Below are positions 1 to 5,442 of a DNA stretch of 10,383 bases, piece after piece. This stretch comes from Candidatus Poribacteria bacterium (lineage in GTDB: Bacteria > Poribacteria > WGA-4E > PCPOR2b). Under the pieces are notes generated by a model, which was not told the DNA's origin, did not search any database, and saw only the letters and a program-made list of their open reading frames with translations. Each line of letters opens with the position of its first letter. Within the stretch, counting starts at the first letter, position 1. The stretch lies in contig JAPUIP010000517.1 in NCBI GenBank assembly GCA_027296925.1, positions 1-10,383 on the forward strand, written 5' to 3'. Both the position numbers and the translations under genes were made by a program.

Positions 1-470
1 TGGTGAAATTTTATTTGCAGGTTCAGCGGTAGCTGATCAATTGCGTCGAAACACATTGTTCCGCCATCAGCTCGCTCAATCTGTCCTACCTTTCGTTGCA
101 CGGCGCCCGTAAATGCCCCGCGCTCATGACCGAACAACTCCGATTCGAGCAAGGCTTCGGGGCCCGTAGCGCAATTGAAGGTGAAAAATTCCTTATCCCG
201 CCGGGGGCTGGCCTGGTGGATGATACGTGCGACGAGCACCTTCCCCGTGCCAGTCTCTCCAACAATCAGAATCGGTGCGTTGCTGGACGCTGCCTTTACG
301 GCCGTGTCCATGGTTTTCTGCAGCGCCGGGTGTTTCGTAATGTAGTCGATCTTCAACTTTCGTGGCATTTCGGGCATGTGTACTAAGGCGTCAAGCAATC
401 CCTCTGCCTCGTCCACGTTAATTTTGTGTTCACGGAGCATGGTGAGAACCTTTCGACGTTCGCCTGTCAT
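1..470 (-). CDS. Sigma-54-dependent AAA+ transcription activator (bEBP), partial at left edge
   Basis: The first 156 residues are visible, with an open frame to the window edge. Residues 1-50 are a short N-terminal segment with no receiver, PAS or GAF domain, including a helical module at about 5-29 (RRKVLTMLREHKINVDEAEG). The AAA+ sigma-54 interaction domain follows: Walker A GETGTGK (71-77), the NCA...LLESELFGHE stretch (99-116) and the sigma-54-contacting GAFTGA loop (118-123). The Walker B region reads TMCFDAID (138-145), where the family normally has LFLDEI. D142 is kept, but the catalytic glutamate is alanine (A143). The residue after the Walker A lysine is V rather than the usual E. 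The family remodels RNA polymerase-sigma-54 by ATP hydrolysis. The DNA-binding C-terminus lies outside the window. The start ATG at 470 overlaps the stop of the upstream DUF2089 gene (ATGA), so the two are probably translationally coupled from one promoter. Family assignment is firm; activity is uncertain because of A143. Confidence 0.9.
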   Translation of the reverse strand, partial: MTGERRKVLTMLREHKINVDEAEGLLDALVHMPEMPRKLKIDYITKHPALQKTMDTAVKAASSNAPILIVGETGTGKVLVARIIHQASPRRDKEFFTFNCATGPEALLESELFGHERGAFTGAVQRKVGQIERADGGTMCFDAIDQLPLNLQIKFH

Positions 471-835
471 TTTTTACCTCCTGCTTTCAGTAGCGCGATT
501 CCCTCTTTGGCGGAGATTTCCCCCTTGTCAATTGCTTCGAGGATCTCCTCCCGTTCCAACCGTTCAGCGTGTGGGGCGTACCCCAACGCCACAACGACCT
601 CGTCCAACTTCTTACGGACGGTTGGGTACGAAATACTCAGTGCTTTCTCAACCTCTCTGATATTTCCTCGTGCAACGAGGAACACCTCGACGAACTGCTG
701 TTGATCGGGGGATAACAACGCCAACCGTGACGCCGGCAATTTGCCTTCGAGGGTCAAATCGCATGAAGGACATTTCAGCTTTACCGGCTCAAGGTGTCCG
801 GCGCATATTGGACAGTGGCTCAACGGGTTACGCAT
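467..835 (-). CDS. DUF2089 family zinc-ribbon/HTH protein
   Basis: 122 residues, about the usual length for this family. Two CxxC pairs near the N-terminus (C8/C11 and C22/C25) form a predicted zinc ribbon. Residues about 42-86 resemble a sigma-70 region 4-like helix-turn-helix (LSPDQQQFVEVF, then NIREVEKALSISYPTVRKK). The C-terminus (about 95-118, EEILEAIDKGEISAKEG then LL) is a short helical module of the SHOCT-like/YvlB type. The start at 835 is supported by GGAGGAAA about 9 bases upstream. The gene is first in a two-gene minus-strand unit, with its stop overlapping the start of the sigma-54 activator. A DNA-binding regulatory role, perhaps including its own promoter, is inferred from the HTH and from the inverted repeats overlapping the promoter. 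The biochemical function of DUF2089 proteins is not established. Confidence 0.85.
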   Translation of the reverse strand: MRNPLSHCPICAGHLEPVKLKCPSCDLTLEGKLPASRLALLSPDQQQFVEVFLVARGNIREVEKALSISYPTVRKKLDEVVVALGYAPHAERLEREEILEAIDKGEISAKEGIALLKAGGKK

Positions 836-868
836 GCTGCGTTTCCTCCTTCACTGAAATTTGGCAGT

Positions 869-897
869 ATTATAACACCGGTTTTTGAAATAGTCAA
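869..897 (-). promoter_or_regulatory. Sigma-70 promoter of the DUF2089-activator operon
   Basis: On the minus strand, TTGACT (892-897) and TATAAT (869-874) are separated by exactly 17 bp. Predicted transcription begins near 862, giving a leader of about 26 nt that carries the GGAGG ribosome binding site. The -35 box overlaps one arm of the long inverted repeat, so a repressor bound there would block polymerase. Confidence 0.78.
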
Positions 898-963
898 TAT
901 TATAAATTGAATATTTCAACTTTTAGTTGATAATAAGTAACCATTTTCAACTTATAATATTGA
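894..963. repeat. Cluster of TTGAA/TCAACT inverted repeats (probable operator array)
   Basis: TCAATATTATAAATTGAA (894-911) and TTCAACTTATAATATTGA (946-963) form an 18-bp inverted repeat with 17 of 18 matches. Nested between them are TTGAA-TAT-TTCAA (907-919) and TCAACT-TTT-AGTTGA (916-930). TTCAACTTTTA (915-925) recurs as TTCAACTTATA (946-956) after 31 bp, about three helical turns. The left arm overlaps the -35 box of the minus-strand promoter. This looks like a multi-site operator in an AT-rich divergent intergenic region. The cognate regulator is unknown; the DUF2089 HTH protein or the activator's product is an obvious candidate. A perfect TATAAT (953-958) also lies on the plus strand, but without a well-spaced -35. 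Confidence 0.6.
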
Positions 964-1108
964 TTTCATTGAATTCCTCATATCGAATTGATGCATAGAG
1001 TCAAACGTCGTGAAAGGTAAGTTGATCAAAGGTTTTGTGCCCCGTACCGGCTCTAGCTCTCTTCGCGGGATTGCAAATTCGTTGATTCGCTGTTTCTTTA
1101 CACGCTGG
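964..1108. other. Remainder of divergent intergenic region, nothing recognised
   Basis: This stretch lies between the repeat cluster and the candidate promoter of the TIM-barrel gene. No convincing ORF, RNA gene or strong repeat is visible. Scattered GTTGAT motifs (for example near 1021-1026 and 1081-1086) are noted but too short to interpret. Confidence 0.3.
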
Positions 1109-1135
1109 TTGATCGCACTTCGAGTATGCTACACT
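1109..1135 (+). promoter_or_regulatory. Candidate extended -10 promoter for the TIM-barrel gene
   Basis: TGC-TACACT (1127-1135) is an extended -10 element. TTGATC (1109-1114) lies 15 bp upstream, which is short for a -35, so the extended -10 would have to carry recognition. Predicted start near 1142, giving a leader of about 50 nt. Moderate to weak support. Confidence 0.35.
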
Positions 1136-1193
1136 GTGTTGGTAGACGATTGAGATTTAAAGACGACTCATTTTATCATTGAAAGGTAAAACT

Positions 1194-1961
1194 ATGAAAT
1201 GGTCACTGAACACATATCAAACGTGTCAAGATTGGGAATTGAGTAGAATCCTCGACGTGGCTGAAACAACGGGGTATCACGGCGTGGAATTATTGATGGA
1301 TTACCAACAGAAGCACGGTTTCGAGTGGGATACTCCTGAAGATCAGTGGGGTGCGCTCAAAGCTCAGGTCGATGCCAGTGGCGTCGTGATCTCATCACTG
1401 ACGAGTTGCCAGAATTTTCACTCGCCACATGCCGATGACCGCGCGGAAAGCGTACGTCGTGTCAAGCGGGTGATCGATATGGCCGACTTCATGGGCTGTG
1501 CTCACGTCCGGGTACTGGGCGATCGCTTTGACGATAATACGCGGGATGCGGTCGTCGGATACGTCACTGAGGCGCTGAAGGCGCTCGGTCAATATGCCCA
1601 ACCCAAGGACATCACAGTGTCAATCGAAATGCACGGTTCTTTTACACATCCAGATCCAGCGATGCAAGTGATTGAGGGTGTCAATCTGCCCAACGTCGGT
1701 CTTGTGTTCAACTCGCAGTTTGTCCGCTGCGAAGATCGAAGTATTGAGCCACTGTTTTCACGGGTCGCGCCGCACTTTACCGCTGTTCATACACACCGTG
1801 CTGAAGCACCTGAAACCTTTGAACTCTACCGGCAGATGTTCCAATGGCTCAAACGGATCGGGTTTGAAGGCTACATCTCCAACGAATGCGCGTATCGCGG
1901 CTCCGATCCAGAAAAGGTGCTGGCGCTATATGTTGCATTATTCAAAGCGTTTGTTGGTTAG
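1194..1961 (+). CDS. Sugar phosphate isomerase/epimerase family protein (xylose isomerase-like TIM barrel)
   Basis: 255 residues, typical for a single (beta/alpha)8 barrel of the AP endonuclease 2/xylose isomerase-like superfamily, which includes IolE, hydroxypyruvate isomerase and sugar 3-epimerases. Likely metal ligands sit at the ends of late strands: E145 (SIEMHG), N173 (GLVFNSQF; often Asp in relatives), H199/H201 (VHTHR) and E231 (SNECAY). There is no signal peptide, so it is probably cytosolic. The ATG at 1194 is chosen over the upstream in-frame TTG at 1179 because GAAAGG (1181-1186) sits 7 bases before it and lies inside the longer reading. It has no operon partner: the divergent operon lies upstream and the next gene has its own promoter. 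Substrate cannot be told from sequence; a keto-sugar or inositol-type isomerisation or epimerisation is the family expectation. Confidence 0.85.
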   Translation: MKWSLNTYQTCQDWELSRILDVAETTGYHGVELLMDYQQKHGFEWDTPEDQWGALKAQVDASGVVISSLTSCQNFHSPHADDRAESVRRVKRVIDMADFMGCAHVRVLGDRFDDNTRDAVVGYVTEALKALGQYAQPKDITVSIEMHGSFTHPDPAMQVIEGVNLPNVGLVFNSQFVRCEDRSIEPLFSRVAPHFTAVHTHRAEAPETFELYRQMFQWLKRIGFEGYISNECAYRGSDPEKVLALYVALFKAFVG

Positions 1962-2043
1962 TTTGGCTGGCAGGTTGTGAGTCAACGGAATCGGCTCTGA
2001 ATTCGCCAACAGCAGCGATCTGGACCGACGCTCGAAATTGAAG

Positions 2044-2072
2044 TTGACAAACGTCAGAAAATAGATTATCAT
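2044..2072 (+). promoter_or_regulatory. Sigma-70 promoter of the DtxR-oxidase-ZIP operon
   Basis: TTGACA (2044-2049) and TATCAT (2067-2072) with a 17-bp spacer, which is near consensus. Predicted start near 2079, about 47 nt ahead of the repressor's ATG. The inverted repeat at 2085-2112 lies just downstream of the start site, a normal position for a repressor. Confidence 0.75.
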
Positions 2073-2084
2073 CCATCGAATTTG

Positions 2085-2112
2085 AAATTTAGGGCTGACT
2101 AAATCTAAATTT
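2085..2112 (+). promoter_or_regulatory. Inverted-repeat operator, likely DtxR/MntR box
   Basis: AAATTTAG (2085-2092) and CTAAATTT (2105-2112) are perfect 8-bp arms. A second, inner symmetry is TTTAG (2088-2092) with CTAAA (2099-2103). TTTAG...CTAAA palindromes of this general form are used by DtxR/MntR-family metalloregulators. The site lies between the predicted transcription start and the regulator's own ATG, so metal-dependent autorepression of the whole operon is the simplest reading. Confidence 0.6.
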
Positions 2113-2125
2113 TGGATGGTCAAGA

Positions 2126-2794
2126 ATGATAACCCACGCAATGGAAGATTATCTGAAGGCGATCTACTTGCTGCAAAAGGGGGAGGAGAAGGTGTCCACC
2201 ACTGCGATCGCCGAACAGATGAATGTCTCGGCGCCATCTGTCACCGGCATGATCAGGAAGTTAACGACCATGGGACTGATAGATCATACCTCCTATCAAG
2301 GGGTTCAATTGACAGAAGGTGGCAAAAAGGTCGCCAAAGAGGTGCTTCGCCATCACCGTTTGCTGGAGCTTTATCTCGTTGAAATCATGGGGTTTACCTG
2401 GGATAAGGTGCACGATGAAGCGGATAAACTTGAACATGTCATTTCTGAGGAGTTTGAGGAAAAGATGAGCGACGCGCTGGGTCATCCTACCACAGACCCG
2501 CACGGGCATGCCATCCCGGCAAAGGACGGGGCGGTGAAGGAGGTTTCCTATGAGACGCTGGCGGAAGTGGAGCCCGGCAGCTTTGCTACCGTTGAGCAGG
2601 TCAATGATAATAACCCGGAGATGTTGCGTTATCTCGATAATCTGGAGATAGTGCCGGGAGCCTTGGTCCAGGTTGTGGCTAAGGAACCTTTTAATGGCCC
2701 GTTGCATCTAAAAATTGACCAAGCCGAACACTTCATCGGCCTTGAAGTCGCCCACAACGTGTTCGTGGAGGTATCTGAAAAGGAGGCAAATTGA
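2126..2794 (+). CDS. DtxR/MntR-family metal-dependent transcriptional repressor
   Basis: 222 residues with the full three-part DtxR layout. A winged HTH (about 5-65, with STTAIAEQMNVSAPSVTGMI as the helix-turn-helix) is followed by the dimerisation/metal domain (about 66-118, KEVLRHHRLLELYL then HDEADKLEHVISEEFE). A C-terminal FeoA/SH3-like domain (about 140-216) follows. Predicted metal ligands by family alignment are D8, H77, E81, H96, D100, E103 and H104. D8 matches the B. subtilis MntR aspartate where DtxR has M10. D100 replaces DtxR C102. This carboxylate-rich set favours Mn(II), though Fe(II) cannot be excluded. The start at 2126 gives the MntR-like N-terminus exactly; the ribosome binding site is weak (GGATGG). 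First gene of a tight operon: its TGA overlaps the ATG of the oxidase gene by one base. Confidence 0.92.
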   Translation: MITHAMEDYLKAIYLLQKGEEKVSTTAIAEQMNVSAPSVTGMIRKLTTMGLIDHTSYQGVQLTEGGKKVAKEVLRHHRLLELYLVEIMGFTWDKVHDEADKLEHVISEEFEEKMSDALGHPTTDPHGHAIPAKDGAVKEVSYETLAEVEPGSFATVEQVNDNNPEMLRYLDNLEIVPGALVQVVAKEPFNGPLHLKIDQAEHFIGLEVAHNVFVEVSEKEAN

Positions 2795-3852
2795 TGGAAA
2801 ATACAGAAAAACGAAGGCTCTCAAGAAGGAACTTGTTCAAAGGGTTTATGGGGATAACAAGCGTGGCAGGCGTGACCGCAGTGCTCGCGAACCCTTCAGT
2901 GAAAGAGGAGGGATCGATTTCGACCTATCCTTCTACCCCCGCCCCCCACAACGCGCATACGCAAATGGGAGTCGTTGGGGATGTGCGGACGAACGGATTT
3001 AATCCCACCCAGTTTCTCACCGATTTTGATTACGGTGAGGACAGCAAAACACTCGGTGGACAGACGGTACGGGAGTACACAGTTGTCGCCGAGGATGTGG
3101 AGATTGAAATCGCGCCCGGGATTTTCTTCCCCGCTTGGACTTACAACGGGACGGTCCCGGGTCCAACGCTACGATGCACAGAGGGAGATCTCTTTCGAGT
3201 CCACTTCACCAACACATCGAGTCACCCGCACACCATTCATTTTCACGGCATCCATCCCGGGAACATGGACGGCGTTTTTGAAATCGTGCATCCGGGGGAT
3301 AGCTTTACTTATGAATTTACAGCCGCACCTTACGGCTTGCACCTGTATCACTGCCATTCCATGCCACTCAAGCGGCACATCCACAAGGGGCTCTATGGTG
3401 CGTTTATCATCGATCCAAAGGATGGACGACCGATGGTTAAAGAGAAGCGAGAGATCAAGGAGCTGGTCATGGTGATGAACGGCTTTGACACGAACTTTGA
3501 TGGTGATAACGAGGTCTACGCCGTCAACACCGTTGCGTTTCATTATCAGCGCCATCAGATTCAGTTACGCCTTAACGAGCCAGTTCGTGTCTACCTCGTC
3601 AATGTGACGGAATTCGATCCCATCAACTCCTTCCATCTGCATGGAGAATTCTTTGAAGTCTATCGAACAGGCGCGACCACCACGCCTGAATACACGGATA
3701 CGGTCATGGTCTGCCAGGGCGAGCGGCATATCCTTGAATTTAGTTTCAAATATCCGGGTAAGTACATGTTTCATGCGCATCAGAGTGAATTCGCTGAACT
3801 CGGTTGGATGGGAATCTTTGACGTCATCGACCAGGAAGCGCCAATTGCGTAG
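2794..3852 (+). CDS. Tat-exported two-domain multicopper oxidase
   Basis: 352 residues. A Tat signal SRRNLFK (10-16) is followed by a hydrophobic stretch to about residue 32, so it is exported folded. Two cupredoxin domains carry four H-x-H/HCH motifs: HTIHFHG (146-152), HCH (186-188), HLH (281-283) and HAH (327-329). Together these supply the eight histidines expected for a type 2/type 3 trinuclear site. The type 1 copper is in domain 1 only: H146, C187, H195, with L200 in the axial position where nitrite reductase has Met. This arrangement matches two-domain oxidases with T1 copper in the first domain rather than NirK. Likely substrate is a reduced metal (Fe, Mn or Cu) or a phenol, with oxygen reduced to water. 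The ATG at 2794 is preferred over TTG 2791 because AGGAGG (2781-2786) is 7 bases upstream. It lies between a metal repressor and a metal transporter, so a metallo-oxidase role is inferred. Confidence 0.88.
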   Translation: MENTEKRRLSRRNLFKGFMGITSVAGVTAVLANPSVKEEGSISTYPSTPAPHNAHTQMGVVGDVRTNGFNPTQFLTDFDYGEDSKTLGGQTVREYTVVAEDVEIEIAPGIFFPAWTYNGTVPGPTLRCTEGDLFRVHFTNTSSHPHTIHFHGIHPGNMDGVFEIVHPGDSFTYEFTAAPYGLHLYHCHSMPLKRHIHKGLYGAFIIDPKDGRPMVKEKREIKELVMVMNGFDTNFDGDNEVYAVNTVAFHYQRHQIQLRLNEPVRVYLVNVTEFDPINSFHLHGEFFEVYRTGATTTPEYTDTVMVCQGERHILEFSFKYPGKYMFHAHQSEFAELGWMGIFDVIDQEAPIA

Positions 3853-3861
3853 GAGGAAAAA

Positions 3862-5034
3862 ATGAAAATTCCCAAATGGTTAAGTGGCATTGTGCCACTC
3901 ATTTTGCTTGGACTTCTCGTCGCGTTCTTCCTGCTCAAGGGGCCGGTCGGGTTGTTCCTCGCCGCGTTTCCACCCGTTGAAGAGTTGACCATTGAACGGA
4001 TTGAGTTGCATCCAGAGCAACTGATTGCCCACGTCGTCAACGGGGGCCCCGATACCGTGACGGTTGCACAGGTGCTGGTTGATGAAGCCTACTGGCAGCA
4101 TACGATTGAACCGGGTCCGGTGATTCCTCACCTCGGCAGGGCAAAAATCTATTTGGCTTATCCCTGGGTGGAAGGCGATACGCATGCGTTTCGAATCATC
4201 ACCTCCACGGGGATTACATTTGACCATGAAATTGCGGTTGCGGTAGAGTCCCCGAAACCTGATTTCCGATACGTGACGACATTTACGTTGCTTGGAATCT
4301 ACGCTGGCATCATCCCTGTGTTTCTTGGGTTGATGTGGTTCCCGTTCCTACGCGAACTCTCCCAAAAATGGCTCCACTTTTTCCTCAGCTTAACCGTCGG
4401 GTTACTCCTGTTTTTGGGGGTTGACGCCGTCCATGAAGCGTTCGAGGCGGCTGAAGGTGTCGCCGGCGCGTTTAATGGCGTGGGATTAATCGGCATCGGG
4501 ATTATTGCAAGCGTGCTTGGGTTGGTCGCGTTTGGACATCAGCGGCGACGTGGTGGACCAGACCGTAACAGCCCAGGTGGGCGGCTGAATCTCGCCTATC
4601 TGATTGCACTCGGCATCGGGCTGCACAATTTCGGCGAGGGACTCGCGATTGGCGCCGCCTTCAATCTCGGCGAGGTTTCGCTCGGGATGTTCCTCATAAT
4701 CGGGTTCATGCTGCACAACACGACCGAAGGGCTTGCCATCATTGCCCCCATCGCAATTGATAGGCCCGGAATCAAGCACCTGATTGGGATGGGTACGTTG
4801 GCTGGGCTGCCGATTGTACCGGGCGCGTGGATCGGGGGCTTCAGCTATTCGCCGATTTGGGCAACGCTGTTTCTCGCCATTGGCGCGGGGGCAATCTTCC
4901 AGGTAGTCTATGAACTCGCGAAACTCATCCAGCGTCAAGCGGCGGAAGACACGGCACCGATGATGAATTTCGCAGGGCTTATGGGAGGTTTGCTCATCAT
5001 GTATGCAACGGCGATGTTTGTCGTTGCGGGCTAA
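3862..5034 (+). CDS. ZIP family divalent metal transporter with N-terminal extracytoplasmic domain
   Basis: 390 residues. The C-terminal part (about 135-390) is a ZIP transporter: the signature metal-site helices carry HNFGEG (255-260) and HNTTEG (285-290), and an earlier helix has DAVHEAFE (188-195), as in GufA-like ZIPs. ZIP proteins move Zn, Fe or Mn toward the cytoplasm. Unusually, the N-terminus adds a membrane segment (about 10-34) and a region of about 95 residues (about 38-133) predicted to be beta-rich and outside the membrane, with H50, H57, H80, H90, H108 and H122 among its residues. The ATG at 3862 follows AGGAGG (3851-3856), which overlaps the oxidase stop codon, so translation is closely linked. 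Third gene of the repressor-oxidase-transporter operon. Metal specificity is inferred (Mn or Fe) from the MntR-like regulator. Confidence 0.9.
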   Translation: MKIPKWLSGIVPLILLGLLVAFFLLKGPVGLFLAAFPPVEELTIERIELHPEQLIAHVVNGGPDTVTVAQVLVDEAYWQHTIEPGPVIPHLGRAKIYLAYPWVEGDTHAFRIITSTGITFDHEIAVAVESPKPDFRYVTTFTLLGIYAGIIPVFLGLMWFPFLRELSQKWLHFFLSLTVGLLLFLGVDAVHEAFEAAEGVAGAFNGVGLIGIGIIASVLGLVAFGHQRRRGGPDRNSPGGRLNLAYLIALGIGLHNFGEGLAIGAAFNLGEVSLGMFLIIGFMLHNTTEGLAIIAPIAIDRPGIKHLIGMGTLAGLPIVPGAWIGGFSYSPIWATLFLAIGAGAIFQVVYELAKLIQRQAAEDTAPMMNFAGLMGGLLIMYATAMFVVAG

Positions 5035-5055
5035 GCCTGTATTATGAGCGGGCGA

Positions 5056-5088
5056 GTGGGTGAGTGAGATATGCCGACTCGCTCCCAC
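5056..5088 (+). terminator. Hairpin after the ZIP gene (possible terminator, no U-tract)
   Basis: GTGGG (5056-5060) pairs with CCCAC (5084-5088) and AGTGAG (5063-5068) with CTCGCT (5078-5083), with a 2-nt bulge and one G-T pair. It lies 22 bp past the operon stop. No T-run follows, so it may stabilise the 3' end or work as a weak terminator. Confidence 0.3.
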
Positions 5089-5137
5089 GTCCCCTCGGCC
5101 CCTCATTCTACGATTTCCGGATGTTTGTCCTTGACAG

Positions 5138-5353
5138 ATGCCTTCTCTCGCGCAGACCTTCAAAGTGCTGGCGACTCCCTCACGGGTGAAGATTATCTAC
5201 GCGCTGTCGGTCAGGGAATTGTGTGTGTGCGATCTGGCACAGGTGGTCGGTATGACTGCCGCACAATGGGAGTGTTGCCAACCGGGAGCGTGCATTTCTG
5301 ACGAAATTCGCCGTAGGGCCACGCTTTGCGTCCGAGTCCGGCGGCGAGGATAA
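5138..5353 (+). pseudogene. ArsR/SmtB-family metal repressor remnant
   Basis: The first 40 residues (5138-5257) match the start of an ArsR/SmtB winged helix: LAQTFKVLATPSRVKIIYAL, then ELCVCDLAQVVGMT. The C29-V-C31 pair is the alpha-3 metal motif seen in ArsR and CadC. After VGMT the expected recognition helix (typically S..SHQL..L) is absent. The frame instead continues as unrelated Cys/Arg-rich sequence to 5353, and neither other frame restores the family. An in-frame TGA lies just before the ATG and no ribosome binding site is visible, so the usual N-terminal extension is also missing. This is a fragment that cannot form a functional DNA-binding domain. Its position just behind a metal operon suggests a lost second metal sensor. 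The foreign sequence after 5257 may mark an insertion or deletion junction. Confidence 0.65.
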
Positions 5354-5403
5354 TTGCGCTGTACATAGGTCATTTAACCGATTTTCTTCATCGAGAATTC
5401 GTA
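5354..5403. other. Short intergenic remainder, nothing recognised
   Basis: Sequence between the ArsR remnant and the hairpin at 5404-5435. No gene or clear signal is seen. With 5035-5137, this makes a gene-poor block of about 400 bp between the plus-strand metal operon and the convergent minus-strand unit. Confidence 0.3.
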
Positions 5404-5435
5404 ATGCGTAAAAAGGCGGGAGGCGTCTTTCGCAT
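5404..5435 (-). terminator. Hairpin terminator downstream of the CopD-like gene
   Basis: ATGCG (5404-5408) and CGCAT (5431-5435) are perfect arms around an inner stem, AAAGGCG (5412-5418) with CGTCTTT (5424-5430). Read on the minus strand, the inner stem is followed at once by a run of five T. It begins 8 bp past the CopD-like stop codon, the expected site for Rho-independent termination of the minus-strand operon. Stem pairing is imperfect on that strand (one A-C mismatch). Confidence 0.45.
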
Positions 5436-5442
5436 GTTGGAT

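Noticed and set aside
1179..1193. TTG start for the TIM-barrel protein
   Set aside because: The ribosome binding site for ATG 1194 lies within these codons, and the extra residues match nothing in the family.
1962..2043. Terminator after the TIM-barrel gene
   Set aside because: Only weak pairings such as GAGTC with GGCTC around 1980-1998 exist, without a T-run, so no terminator is called.
2794..3852. Copper nitrite reductase (NirK)
   Set aside because: The four HxH/HCH motifs give eight trinuclear histidines, and the final motif is HAH rather than the NirK single histidine. This indicates an oxygen-reducing oxidase.
4486..5163. 225-codon open frame on the minus strand opposite the ZIP gene
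   Set aside because: It is antisense to a clear transporter with family motifs, has low-complexity charged content, no recognisable domain and no ribosome binding site.
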